Below, piece by piece: positions 13,211-24,104 of a stretch of 64,000 bases of DNA. Each line of letters begins with the position of its first letter. The stretch's first letter is position 1. This DNA comes from Eonycteris spelaea (Eukaryota > Chordata > Mammalia > Chiroptera > Pteropodidae), in the NCBI GenBank assembly GCA_003508835.1, contig PUFA01000003.1, positions 10,393,501-10,457,500 of the forward strand, written 5' to 3'. The notes below the pieces were generated by a model. That model saw nothing but the letters and a program-made list of their open reading frames with translations, searched no databases and was not told the DNA's origin. The position numbers were made by a program, and so were the translations under genes.

Positions 13211-13747
13211 AAGCCCTCTCCCAGCTTGTCATTAGCCACTTCTCTAACAGTACTTCCTGTGTCTTGATCCGGACCGTTGGGGGCAGGAGAGGGGTAGTAG
13301 GAGTGACAGTGGTCTTTCAATGTTAGGAACAGGAATAGGAACAGAAGTTTGCCTCCAGGTTGACAGCTATCTATTACTTTTGGAATTCAATTGTTCAACT
13401 CCAAATCCCCCTCACTCTACTCCTTCTAGACCTCACAGCTGCCCTTTGGGTGGGAGGATCGTATCAGAAATTTTGTCAGATTTCTCACTGAAATCAAAGT
13501 ACACTATGCTTTAAACATGGTTAAAAAGGGGAGGCAGGGAATGTAAGCTGCTCTGGCCCTCCATTACTTTGTGTGATACAAACATTTTCCCACTTAAAAC
13601 TACTCAAATAAACAAATAGTTTCCATTTGGAATGTCATGAAATTGAAGCAATTTTATGAAAGTCTTGAAAAGCTGTTATGCCTGGTTACATTAACCATTT
13701 ATCCTGAACAGTTAGAAACTCAGTGATACATCATTTCTTAAGTTATG

Positions 13748-13748
<1 letters not shown>

Positions 13749-13792
<44 letters not shown>
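13749..13792 (+). repeat. (TG)22 microsatellite
   Basis: 44 bases of uninterrupted TG, likely polymorphic in length. Confidence 0.97.
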
Positions 13793-13793
<1 letters not shown>

Positions 13794-14204
13794 CATTTAG
13801 TGCACATATTCATTGTTCTGGTTGCCCTACCTCCCTGAGAAGCTGGTTACCTGGACAATGGTTGTTCTCATGTGCCCTGGAGCTCTGTCTACTCACTCTT
13901 GTCCATCCCACTGGGAATGACCAGCGTCAGCCAGGAATTCATTATAGTTATGGTGGGAGGTAAAAGGGGAATGGCTGGGGGTGGGGGTTGGTTCAGCTAG
14001 TGTCCGAGCCACAGCATCTAAATCATAGAAGCCTGGGTTCACAGGAAGTCATTAGCAGGAGCCCACATGTAGAACTGATTAAAGCAGGACTGTCTTGTTG
14101 GAATGGAGACGAGGGACTCATAGCACCAAGGGCTGTGCCTCTTCTTTTCCTCCCCACCAGCAGCACTCCCAGGAGCATAGCCTACAACTGCTGTGATCGA
14201 ACGT

Positions 14205-14330
14205 ATTCCCTTTATACTTTGGAAAACTGAGACCCAGAAAAGAGTAGCACTCTAGTTTAGGGTCAGACAGTGGATCACAGGTGGAATTATCCAGGGCATG
14301 CAGATCAGCCTAAATATAAGATTTCAGATC
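14205..14330 (-). repeat. MIR-like fragment, antisense
   Basis: 'GGAAAACTGAGACCCAGAAA' followed by a degenerate 'GGTCAGACAGTGG' matches the reverse complement of the MIR core (aaactgaggcccagag ... ggtcacacag). Diverged; boundaries approximate. Confidence 0.55.
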
Positions 14331-16139
14331 AGAAAATTACAATTGACTTGACCTTCATCTTTTGTCCTGACATGTGAGTGTGAGAGTTATTTTTTTATCC
14401 GTGTTATTAGCAATTCATTTAACAGGGCACTTTTTAAAAGAAGCAGTGGTTACACAGACACTACTTTGAAGCTCTCAGAGTATAAAGATGACTGTTTCCT
14501 GGGGATTAACTTAAACATGCACAGGTAGCAAAGCTGCATATTTATTCTCGTGGCATCAGATGTGCAGAGAAAGTGACTTTTCTTTATTTCACTATTGACT
14601 TCATCTCCTTAATGGCCTACTGCCTGTCTAGGTAGCAGTCAGCTAATCTAGCCAAGCCCGTAACCAACTAAACATTTAGTCTCCTGAATGTCTGATCTTC
14701 AAGAGTTCGACTCTTCCCTGCTACTCTCTCAGAACTGGCTTAGGATGGGGGTGACTGGTTCCACCCAGCCTCTGCTGATACCTCCTGCTTGATTGGCAGC
14801 TGAAGGGACAAGTCATCAGGTCTTCCCCTCTGCTGCACGCATCCCCCAGACCCTGCAGTTTCCATTCAGCACCCAGAGTCCCTTGTACACCACATAGGAT
14901 CCCACAGGAGCTGGTCAGTCCGGCCAGGCCCCTTGCTTCCTCACCTCACTGAGCTGCCAGTTGTTCCATTTTGACCTGGAGCCACTCTGTCCCTCCTGAT
15001 GGCAGAGGAGTCTCTCCTACCCTCAGCATCGGCTTCAGCTCTCAGCGGACCTCTCCCCACTCCAGGGCCTTCTTGGGGAGAGGCGATGCGGCCACACATC
15101 CTGCCACCCACTCCTCTGTTCCCCTCAGCCACAGAGCCCAGGGGCAGGTGTTCCACCTCCCTTTCTTGTCTGATGGGCCACCCTTAGCGACTCCAGTGAG
15201 CCCCCTCTTGATAAAGAAGCGCATAAAAGAACTTAGACAGTGTGCTTTAGGCAAAACTTGGCTTTTGAAACTGTTGCCTGGCTAAGAAAACCTTGTTCTG
15301 GATGTCCTAACCTGCGTGCTAACCTTTCCTTTTCTGGTGACGCACTCGTAGCCCGATCCCGCTCTGTGGATGTGCAGGCCCACTCACTTATTCCTATAGA
15401 TTCATTAGGTTACAGTTACACTGTGGCAGGCACTGTGTAGGAGAGAGGGGACCAGGTGAGAGGTGGGGAGAAAGGCCTTTCTGGAAGGCACAGAGAACGA
15501 CAGCATTTCAGTAGGGGAGACACATGAACACCAGCACTGGTGTCCCAGCACTCCAAAACCCACTCCTCCTCTTCCTGGGGGGCCAGGCACCCCACCCAGT
15601 GGCACACATGGGGAAAGGGGGGGGATAATGGAACAGATCAAAGGAAGAAGTTTGGTTTGTACCTCAGGATACTGATGAGGGAAACCAGCCCTCCATAATC
15701 ATGAGACCTTCCTGTCACATGTTCTGAAAGTGACAAACGCAGCTAACAAAAATCTCTTAAATGTTTTACTCCTTTAAAGTCATCCGCCCTTCGTAGTTCT
15801 TTCCTTTCAAAAGTACATCTGAATTTTCTTCAAATACGCATTTTACTTGCTTGTTGTTACTCTCCTCTGCTTACAAATTATATGCTTGAATTCTGTTTCC
15901 AGCTCATGTTAAGTTTGAATCCATAGTGTTCTAGAAAGTGGGGATAAAGACTCTTAGGTTTTTCCTATGTTGTAAAAGAAGACCCAGCTTGTGGGCTGAT
16001 TGATTCTCCCCTGGATTCATTTTGCACACAGATCTGGAGTAGTGATAAGTGGTAATATATGTAGTATATATCACACTACCCTATCCTAATGTATGATTTC
16101 ATATCATATGTCCAATGTATAATGTCAGGTGGTAATTAG

Positions 16140-16330
16140 AGCCAGCCGGGAAGAAAAATTACAAGTATCGTTGGAACCGGGAGTGACAGAAGGGAAGGCT
16201 TCTCTGAAGATGTACTACTTGGGCAGAGGCCTGTGGGATAAGAGTAGTCCATGCACTGTCTGTGGTGGAAATGTTCTGGGCATAGAGAATAGCTAGCACT
16301 GGACACCTCGTCAGGGCCTGTGGTACTCCC
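16140..16330 (+). repeat. L2-like LINE fragment
   Basis: 'GGAAGGCTTCTCTGAAGATG', a 'GGCAGAGGCCTGTGGGATAA' region and a trailing 'CATAGAGAATAGCTAGCAC' block resemble the L2 3' region. Diverged; low certainty on limits. Confidence 0.5.
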
Positions 16331-16529
16331 AGCAGAGTGGCCTCTCCACCCCTCTCCACAACTTCTGCAGGCTCTCAGCTCAGCCTTGTCCCCCCATCCC
16401 AGGATCCCCTATACATCATACGTGGGTCCTGAGTCCCTGAGGTGGGCTTGTTCAAGAAATCCTGAGGAGTCCAGTGTGGCTGGGGTCATAGGAGATGAGA
16501 TCGGAGAGGTTAGTGCACCAGTTGTCCAG

Positions 16530-17300
16530 GACCTCGTATGGATGTACCACATGTTGTTTATTCATCTGTTGATGGACGTTTGGGTTGTTTCCACTTTGGG
16601 GCTATTTTTGACTGGTGCTATTATGAACATATGTGTAGAAGGTTTTGCATGGACACATATATTCACTTCTTTTGGGTATATGCATAGAAACAAAATTGCT
16701 AGGTCATTTAGTAATTCTATTTGAGCTTTTTAGGAACTGCCAGACTTTTCCATAGCAGCCGAACCATTTTATATTCTCGCCAGTACTGTAGGAGGGTCCC
16801 AATTACTCCACAGCCTCACCAATACTTGTTATTGTCCATCTTTTTAAATTATAGCCATCTTAGCACAAAGCGGTGTTTCACTGTGGTTTTGATTCGCACT
16901 CCCCTGATGACTAATGATGTTGAGCATCTTTTCATGTACTTATTTGCTATTTGCATTTCTTTTTGAGAAATGTCATTCAAATTATTGTTCCTTTTTTATT
17001 TGTCGTTTTAGTGTTGAGTTGATAAGATTTCTTTATATATTCCGAATACAAACTCTTCATCAGACTTATGACTTGCAGATATTTTCTCCTATTCTGTGGG
17101 GTATATTTTCACTCTTGATAGTGTCCTTTGAAGCATAAAAGTTTTTTTTTTTTTAAATTTTGATGTTCAGTTTATCCATTTTTTTTTCTTTAGGTGCTTA
17201 TGCTTCTGGTATCATACCTAAGAAATCAATTCCTAATCCAAAGTCATGAAAATTTATATTTTCTTCTGAGAGTTTTATAGTTTTAGCTAGCATGTTTAGT
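16530..17300 (-). repeat. L1 ORF2 3' region, antisense
   Basis: The reverse complement of an L1 3' half: 'GTATGGATGTACCACATG', 'GTTGATGGACGTTTGGG', 'AAAATTGCTAGGTCATTTAG', 'CCATAGCAGCCGAACCATTT', 'CCCTGATGACTAATGATG' and 'GTCCTTTGAAGCATAAAAG' are standard L1 landmarks in this order. Coding frames are broken. Confidence 0.9.
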
Positions 17301-18208
17301 TTTAAACAGCATTTTAACCCCTTTTAAATACACATTGTATGCTTTATTTTATTGTTCTTCACAAAAAAAAAGTAGATAAACCAATGTCTCTCATTTAAAA
17401 AAGAAACCAAACTCTTATTCAAACTGTACAAATTAGAGAGATCAAAGACAAAAGTTTTTGTCTACCAATAGTTTAATCATTTATATAATACTGTTTGTTC
17501 TACATAAAAATTTCCTTCTATCTTCTAGTATCTTCTTTCTCATTTCCTGATAACTAAAAATTGGACACTCGTTTGCTCATTTAATTTCTTTTTACAAAGA
17601 ACTTAATAGAATCCAACAATTTTTGTTTATAAATAGCTGAATAAATTTACTTTGTGCTGCTTATTTAATATGTCCTAATTAAATTAAGATTGTGTATAAT
17701 ATTGCAAGAAAATATTTCAAAATATTTACTCAGAGAAAACTTTATAAGCATCTTTTTATAAACCCTCAATTGACATGTTATTCATAATATGTTCATGTTT
17801 ATTCTAAGTATTCATTAGAGCAGGTTCCCAAGAAATTGCTAAGCAACATTTCTTTTTTCCTTATTTAATTTTATCCAATCTAGAAACTGCAATGTTTTCC
17901 TAAAAATAGAACTTTATAATTTTTCTTACTAAAGTTTTGTATATCCACTTTAGGAAAACATTAAAGCACAGATAAGCAAGGTAATTAATCTCCTGAAATC
18001 CTTCCACCCAGACATAACCTCTCTCAATGAGAAAGTGAGTTGAACTTGACCTCTGCTCTCATTTTCACTTAAGAAGACTTTTCAACCTCAAAGCCTCAGA
18101 AATGAAGAACAGTATCTTCGGCTGATTGATTTCTTACTGAAAGTTTTGAGATAATTGGTTTTTGTTCCTTAAAACGGAAGTCATTGCCATTCTTGTTTTT
18201 CCTTGCAG

Positions 18209-18401
18209 GTTCCATTCTTTTTTGCTCTTTATGGGGCATCCGCCTTATGCAATTCGGGAAGTGAACATACACAAGTTCTGCAGGATCATCAGTGAATTTG
18301 CTTTGGAGTATCGAACCACCAGGGAAAGGGTTTTGCAGCAGAAACAGAAACGGGCCAACCACAGAGAAAGAAATAAGACCAGAGGGAAGATGATCACTGA
18401 T
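18209..18401 (+). CDS. FHOD3: FHOD3 coding exon, post-FH2 basic helix (1 nt + 64 codons)
   Basis: The acceptor is TTTCCTTGCAG ending at 18208 and the donor GAT/GTAAGT at 18401-18402. The first G completes Arg (AG+G) and the exon ends in phase 0. It encodes [39 protein letters not shown] and a long basic helix [20 protein letters not shown] ending KMITD. This closes FH2. Because it ends in phase 0, the next 24-nt microexon can be included or skipped without changing frame. Confidence 0.96.
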
Positions 18402-19160
18402 GTAAGTCATGGAATCGGCCTCTTTGTGTCATTTATTTTTTAAAAACTTCCCAGTTTGGGAACTGTGCTTTAAAAAAAAAAAAAAAAAAAGGTGAGAAAA
18501 CCTGTCTTTTGAAAAACACTGTTAAACTGCTCCTCTACCATTTCTGTGAAAATCTGCTATGTAGCAAACAAAGAAGTAGAACATATAAGTTAGGAATGTG
18601 TGGCTGGTGGAGTTGTATGATGCTGATGACATTAAAGGCTTGATTCCATTTTCAACCTCTGTGATATTGGTAAAATTGGAGAAAAGAGAAAATATCAAAC
18701 ATAATGCCACTTATCATCGAAAGATAAAGGTACTCATTTAGGAATTGACTCAGGATTTGTCATCATAAAGATGCTTTATAACCAATAAGTTGACACATGG
18801 ACCATCCATTCCAGGCATCCGATTAAAGAAATAATTGGTGTGGTTGCTCAAAGATGTAATCTAATGGGCTCCTGGCAGTCCCTTGAGTCAGAGAATATCA
18901 GGGTGGGATGAGATCCAGAGGGACAGTGAATCTGGTAAGAGCCCACATGGAGAGTCCATGCGTATTTATATGCCTCTCCCTCTCCTGGGCTCTTCCCCCA
19001 TTTCTCTCACTGCAGGCCTGAGCCCCCTGGGCCGTGAATGCAGTGGTCGTTCAGATGGCAGATGCTTCATAAGTGGAAGGGGGAAGGGAAGTGAGAAGAT
19101 ACCTGAGACAAAGACACACAGAGCAGGCGACGCTTTCTGATATGCCTTTATGAAAATTAT

Positions 19161-19217
19161 ATACATGTATGTATGTGTGTATGTATGAATGAATGAATGA
19201 ATGAATGAATGAATGAA
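19161..19217 (+). repeat. Compound tetranucleotide microsatellite (TGTA)n(GAAT)n
   Basis: ATACATGTATGTATG followed by eight tandem GAAT units. Confidence 0.9.
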
Positions 19218-20470
19218 GCACCTTAGCTCTCAGCGATACAGGGAATGGAATGGGAAAAGGATTAAGCCATAGGGAGTGCTGTTATCCTGAGGGTTGCAAG
19301 CCTCAGATGAACTCAAATCAGGCACATTTCTTTGGAGAGGAATAAAATCAATCAAGAAGACCTCACTGCGGCTGCCATCTGTACCCAGATGGGTGTCTAT
19401 GTTGTAGGAGAAACAGAGGACACCTGATTACTGTCCACATGCTTGAAGGATCTAACCTTCCCATGGAGACCCAGATGCATTATCTTAGAAATTTTTTTAT
19501 AATTTTAAGGCAGAACTAGGGACTAATCCCATCACTATCCATCCCAACAAGACTCCTCGTTTGTCTGTTTGTCTGTTTGTTTGTTTAATTCTCTGGACCC
19601 TTAGAGAGTGTTCAAATCACTTTTCTGCAGAAGGAATTCTTCCTACAGCCTCCTGGCTGTTCTAAACATCATTGCCATCAGCTGAGAGTCCTCGTCCCCT
19701 CTCCTGAAATTTGAGTTCCATAGGATCTTTAGCTTTCTGGAGGACAGCAATTCAAGAAGCAAACAGAATCCACTGGACAAACTATGGCCCACATCTCATT
19801 GCAAAGTATTATTTTTAAAAGTTGTGAAAAGGGAGTGCTTATTTTGTGGAAATGAGACACATTGGAGGGTGAAAAATACAAGTCAAATGCTTATAGTTAT
19901 GAAAACACATTTAAATTTCTTGACAAATTCTTGAGATTTTTTACAGATCCCACTAACATTTTAATTCTATCTTCTCTGTAAACATTCAACTTTCCTATTT
20001 ATAAACAGGGATAAGTTTTTCTAGAGTTTGATTCAAAAATATTTAAATTTCCATTAAAATCTGGACAATGCAAGTTTCTTCAGAGTCATCTTCAGCATAG
20101 TCACTATTTTTAGTAGGCAAAGTGGCATCATTCCTGTAGAAAGGTTGCCATCTGCTGGAAAATTAGGATATTGTCAATTAAGGCAAAGTACAGCTTCAAG
20201 TTTTCCCAGCTCGCAATTAAGTGCTTGCCCTGTGCCCAGCTGGACAAGAAGCACCAAGGAAGATGTGGGTGCAGTAAAAGACAAGTGCATACCTTAAGGA
20301 TGTCACAGTGTATCCACAACTTAAACTATTGAAAACAAAACCAAGCAATATATTGGCAATTACAGAGCCCCTGAGCATTAGAGCTGGAAGAAATTTGTAG
20401 AGAAAACTATGTAAAAAGTCACTTTTAATATAAATGCTAAATGATGAGAATAGAAGTGGTAGCAATTAAG

Positions 20471-20484
20471 CAGAAATGATTTTA
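20471..20484 (+). repeat. Target-site duplication, left copy
   Basis: CAGAAATGATTTTA, identical to 20692-20705, bracketing the 5S-derived retroposon. A long exact duplication is typical of L1-mediated retroposition. Confidence 0.85.
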
Positions 20485-20691
20485 TCTCAGAAGTTCAGTA
20501 AGGTCGGACCTGGTTAGTACTTGGATGGGAGACCACCTAGGAAGCCCAGGTGCTGTAGGCATAAAAAATAAAAAATAAATAAATAAAAATAAGGGATTAT
20601 AAGCTGACAAGGTCTTTGTGATCTATGAGGTCAACCAAGGGTTGCCTCGCTCCCTCCCCCCGGCCACCCTCAAAAAAGAAACACACACACA
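20485..20691 (+). mobile_element. 5S rRNA-derived retroposon (SINE), 14-bp target-site duplication
   Basis: CAGAAATGATTTTA occurs at 20471-20484 and again at 20692-20705, exactly flanking the element. Positions 20485-20560 align without gaps to 5S rRNA nucleotides about 43-118, with about 11 mismatches by my alignment to the remembered reference; GGTTAGTACTTGGATGGGAG is identical. An A-rich TAAATAAA linker (20561-20592), about 75 bases of unrecognised sequence and an A-rich/CA tail (20671-20691) follow. The 5' 42 nucleotides of 5S are missing, but the internal A box, intermediate element and C box regions of the Pol III promoter are retained. 5S-derived SINEs are known in fruit bats (MEG-R type) and a few other mammals. 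Confidence 0.85.
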
Positions 20692-20705
20692 CAGAAATGA
20701 TTTTA
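20692..20705 (+). repeat. Target-site duplication, right copy
   Basis: CAGAAATGATTTTA, directly after the A-rich/CA tail of the 5S-derived retroposon. Confidence 0.85.
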
Positions 20706-22068
20706 GAAAACAATTATTTTCTAAGAGAAGTCTGAGTTAAATATAAAGACCCTACGTTTGTAGTCAGACCCATATCAACTCTTGTGTGCCTCCCAGGAAA
20801 GATCAGTGAGAAAGTAAGTAATTCCTCATCTTGGTGTCCCAAACTAGTTCTAGACAAAACGATGAAATACACAAGGCTACATCAGGCAGTTGTGACCCTG
20901 TTTGCTGTCATTATACTCCAGATAACTCAGAATTTCCACCCCGGGCTCCCACAAATTGGGGAGCAGTGGTAATCCTGGGTGAGGCCTCATGTCCTCGCTT
21001 AACCCCAGCTTCTTCTTTGAAAAGGGAAAGCTAGTTACTTTGGGGAGCACTGAGAGGGTATAGATTTTGTATATCAGCATCTCGCACATGTGCTAATTGC
21101 TGAAAAAATGCCAGACATCCTGGTTAAATAAATAAACTCTAAGATTTCCAAAAAATAGCACAGCAGGACTGTCATCTCTTGTCGCAATGCCATTTGGCTG
21201 GGGCAATGTGGAACGTGATGAACTGGAAGCATTTTGTCATTTCAGTTTCTAAAAGTTTAGTTAATTCTCAAAAATCATGTGTCTGATTTTCTGGCTTAGC
21301 TTTGCAACCTCAGTGGAAACAAACACAAGTTAAATTGAGGGAATGTTTAATTTAAAGTCAAGAGATGTATATGACTTTCACCCTCAATTGATTTTTAGAA
21401 AAGAGGTATTTTATTTAAAGTTATTTAAGGAAGTTGATCTGATGAGAATTAACAGTATGGCATTTCAATTCAGGCAGCCTCCATGAGGCACAGGTAAGAT
21501 TTTTAAATGAACTTAATTTCATATTTTTGAGGAAAGATTAATACAGCCCATTCTGCTTGGCCTGTTTTTCTTCCATCCTGTCTGGCCTGTGTGTGGAGGA
21601 TTCTCAGAGCCCAGACCTAGCAGCAGGGTGAGAGGGGAGACAACAGTTGGCAGGCGGAGCCAGACAGATGGAGGCCAGTCCACCTACTGAGGTCCTGATG
21701 GTGGGCATGTGGTGGTGGGTTCCATAGAATGTGGCCGGCTAAGTGGCAGGGCACAGAGCTGAGGTCTGTAGTGATCAGAAAACCAGGTAAACTGGCTATC
21801 AGCCTCATGGACAGCCTTAGGAAATTGGCCTGGAGCCCTACAAGTCCCTTCTGACTTTCATTAGGACTGATCTGAGGCTCATGCAGGGAACATTCAGACG
21901 AGGGCAGGAGGGCTATGCAGGCAGGGCCTGGCAGCTCCCAAATCAAGAGGGAGCCAATTGCTTTACTTGGAATTTGATGTGACATTGAGATGATCTCATC
22001 TTTGCTGACTTCCATGCCTTCTAAGAAGCCCTTCTGTCTTTTCCATCCTGTTCTGTCCTCTCGGGTAG

Positions 22069-22092
22069 ACTGATGAAGAAGACGAAGTTGAG
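22069..22092 (+). CDS. FHOD3: FHOD3 muscle-specific microexon, CK2 motif T(D/E)5XE (8 codons)
   Basis: The acceptor is CTCGGGTAG ending at 22068, after a long pyrimidine-rich tract; the donor is GAG/GTATGA at 22092-22093. The eight codons read TDEEDEVE, which fits T-(D/E)5-X-E exactly. From the FHOD3 literature, this insertion marks the striated-muscle isoform: casein kinase 2 phosphorylates the Thr and shifts the protein to the myofibril, away from p62-linked turnover. Both neighbouring boundaries are phase 0, so inclusion adds eight residues between MITD and SGKF. It is too short for ORF-based finders. A TGCATG (22206-22211) and an ACTAAC (22241-22246) lie downstream. Confidence 0.93.
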
Positions 22093-22205
22093 GTATGACT
22101 CTTTATAAACATGAAGAATGCCATATTTGACCTCCCAGGTGTGCTGTAGAGTCTAACCTAACATAAGCAGCATGAAGCGTCAGCACCACTTAGTACTTTA
22201 AACCA

Positions 22206-22246
22206 TGCATGGATGTTTTCTGGCTGGTGTCCGTGTGATCACTAAC
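22206..22246 (+). promoter_or_regulatory. Possible RBFOX and QKI splicing-enhancer motifs
   Basis: TGCATG at 22206-22211 (RBFOX site) and ACTAAC at 22241-22246 (QKI core) lie 114 and 149 nt downstream of the muscle microexon. In this position both proteins usually promote exon inclusion in heart and skeletal muscle. Each hexamer could also occur by chance. Confidence 0.5.
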
Positions 22247-23049
22247 CTCCTGTCATGGGCTTTCATCACACTGTGTGTACCAGGAACTGAAGGGTTAACT
22301 GCATTTTCCAAGCTGTTCCTGAGTCCCAGGCCCTGTCAAGAGTGGCAGGTTCAGAGGCTCTCTCCCTACGGCTAGAAAAGTGGACAGAATTTTCCCTCCA
22401 GCCCTGTCTGAGTCGTTTGGTAACACAAGTATGAGAGCTAGATTCTGAAATAACCACATAAAGAGCCCTAAAACCAAAGAGGAAGTGAGGCGGTGGCTAA
22501 GGGCCAGGCCAGAGAAGTGTTCACCAGCTGTGGGCAGCCTCTGACTTGTGCCCATTTCCTCGATTGGCATCCAGTAGATCCGGTGGGATCAGTGTGTGAG
22601 GGGTGGGATAGGAGGGGTTCCTCCTCCTGGTCCTGGTACGGATGCCAGAACCAGAATCCAACCTGGAGCTGATTGGCCCTGGAAGGTGAGGTGAGCAGTA
22701 CAGATGACAAGGTACAGATGTGTCCCAGGCTCTCCATTGCCATGGCCAAGACACCGGATGAAAAGAGGAAGCCGGAATCCATGGAGCTCCTCTTTGTAAA
22801 TGTGAATCTAGCCGACTTTGTATTTTTATCCAGATGCTGGCACTGTATGCATATGGCCTAATGTTCTAACATACCTCTTGTAAAACATCTATGTCCTGAC
22901 TCTTTGTTCAGCTGGAATTAGAGAATATCATGTGCTTGTAATGCTTGTTAAAACAAGCAAATTTTTGACACCACAAGAAGTAGTGAGTGTTGCCAAATTC
23001 AGTTTTAGCATGAATTTCTGAGTCATGTTCTGCTGTGGTCCCTGAAACA

Positions 23050-23178
23050 AACCCCCATGGGGCCTTTGGCAAGTCCCTTAATCTTGAGAGCCTCAGTAGC
23101 CTTTTCTGTAAAGTGAGGCGGGACTAGATCTGGAAAAATTCTGCCTGACTTGTAACGTTGTATGATTCCATGATTGAC
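23050..23178 (+). repeat. MIR SINE fragment
   Basis: 'GGCAAGTCCCTTAATCTTGA', 'GAGCCTCAGTAGCCTTTTCT', then 'GTAAAGTGAGGCGGGACTAG' is the MIR 3' half (caagtcacttaacctctctgagcctcagtttc), ending near ATTCCATGATT. Confidence 0.8.
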
Positions 23179-23664
23179 TGCCACTTTCAAAATACTATTA
23201 TTGTAAGCGATATATAAGAAAAAATTAAGTGCTTTCTGGCACTATATTTAAAATCATAATAAAACTCAATACATTTGATTAACGGATCATGTTTTAATTC
23301 TCACATCAGGATTTCGATATGAGAAACAGATTTGCTTCCTGAGTTCTGCCCAGAGCAGATGTCGGTTGCTCCTAGCAGGCCCCCATGGAGGGGATCTGCA
23401 GTGAGCCAGGAGACCCACTACAGTGCAGGGCTGGGTGTGGGCTTTCTGGAACCAGGGCCTTTTTTTTCTGATGGGAGAACTTCCTCTATACACAGACATT
23501 TTGTCATTAGTTCATCCTCAACCTCAGTGACTGCCATAATGAAAGTGTCTGTAGAATGCACACAAACCAAAAAGACAGAAGGAGAAGGTTTTTCTCAGCT
23601 AAACAGTTTACAAGCTTGAGCTGGCTTTCGGGGAGTGACCTCACGTCCCTCTTTGGTCTTACAG

Positions 23665-23839
23665 TCTGGCAAGTTCTCTGGCAGTTCTCCAGCACCACCG
23701 AGCCAACCGCAAGGCCTGAGCTACGCTGAGGACGCCGCTGAGCACGAGAACATGAAGGCCGTGCTGAAAACCTCGTCCCCTGCTATAGAGGACGCCACGC
23801 CAGTGCTGGGCGTCCGTACACGCAGCCGAGCGAGCCGAG
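23665..23839 (+). CDS. FHOD3: FHOD3 coding exon, C-terminal linker (58 codons + 1 nt)
   Basis: The acceptor is GGTCTTACAG ending at 23664 and the donor CGAG/GTAACG at 23839-23840. It starts in phase 0 and leaves one base. It encodes SGKFSGSSPAPPSQPQG, then LSYAEDAAEHENMKAVLK and a Ser/Thr/Arg-rich end RTRSRASR(G). This is the disordered linker between FH2 and DAD, poorly conserved between FHOD1 and FHOD3 but recognisably FHOD3. Compared with my memory of the human protein it differs at a few positions (SPAIEDATPVLG region). No lesions. Confidence 0.95.
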
Positions 23840-24104
23840 GTAACGCTGGCCTGGGCAGGGGAAGTCTTCACAGTTAGCCACCCCATGGGGGTCTTGTCCC
23901 CATCAGAGGCTACAGCTACCGTGCCCAGGCCGCTAAGGGCCATCAACTCTCAGGGCTCTGGACGCTGCGTAATCACATGCATTCTACACCTTTGTGAACC
24001 ACCTTCGTTAGCTTCATCTCAAAAGCAAACAACACTCTCAAAGGTATAACTTAATTCACACGAGAGGAATCATCATTATTGTGAATGAATCCTCACGGGT
24101 AAAG

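Larger units (their letters stand above)
11884..18208 (+). other. FHOD3: FHOD3 intron (6.3 kb)
   Basis: This holds an antisense L1 3' end (about 12870-13210), a (TG)22 microsatellite (13749-13792), a MIR-like fragment (about 14205-14330), an L2-like fragment (about 16140-16330), an antisense L1 ORF2 3' region (about 16530-17300) and very AT-rich sequence up to 18000. A splice-bounded open stretch at 17955-18035 is rejected as an exon (see rejected list). Confidence 0.8.
18402..22068 (+). other. FHOD3: FHOD3 intron upstream of the microexon (3.7 kb)
   Basis: It carries an A19 run (18472-18490), a TGTA/GAAT tetranucleotide tract (19161-19217), a TTGT tract (about 19560-19586) and the 5S-derived retroposon at 20485-20691. 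Just before the microexon the sequence is pyrimidine-rich (22028-22060), ending TCGGGTAG. Confidence 0.85.
22093..23664 (+). other. FHOD3: FHOD3 intron downstream of the microexon (1.6 kb)
   Basis: It contains the splicing motifs listed separately and a MIR at about 23050-23178. The rest is unique sequence with no gene signal. Confidence 0.85.

Noticed and set aside
17955..18035. Exon-like 81-nt segment with AG before and GTGAGT after, open for 27 codons (ENIKAQISKVINLLKSF...)
   Set aside because: With the AG left over from the upstream FHOD3 exon the required frame hits TAA at once, and the normal protein joins 11883 to 18209 directly. The text 'CTTCCACCCAGACATAACC' also resembles a common ancient repeat motif (cacccagagataacc).
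20485..20560. Functional 5S rRNA gene
   Set aside because: The first 42 nucleotides are missing, about 11 substitutions are present, no T-run terminator follows, and the target-site duplication shows it is a retroposed copy.
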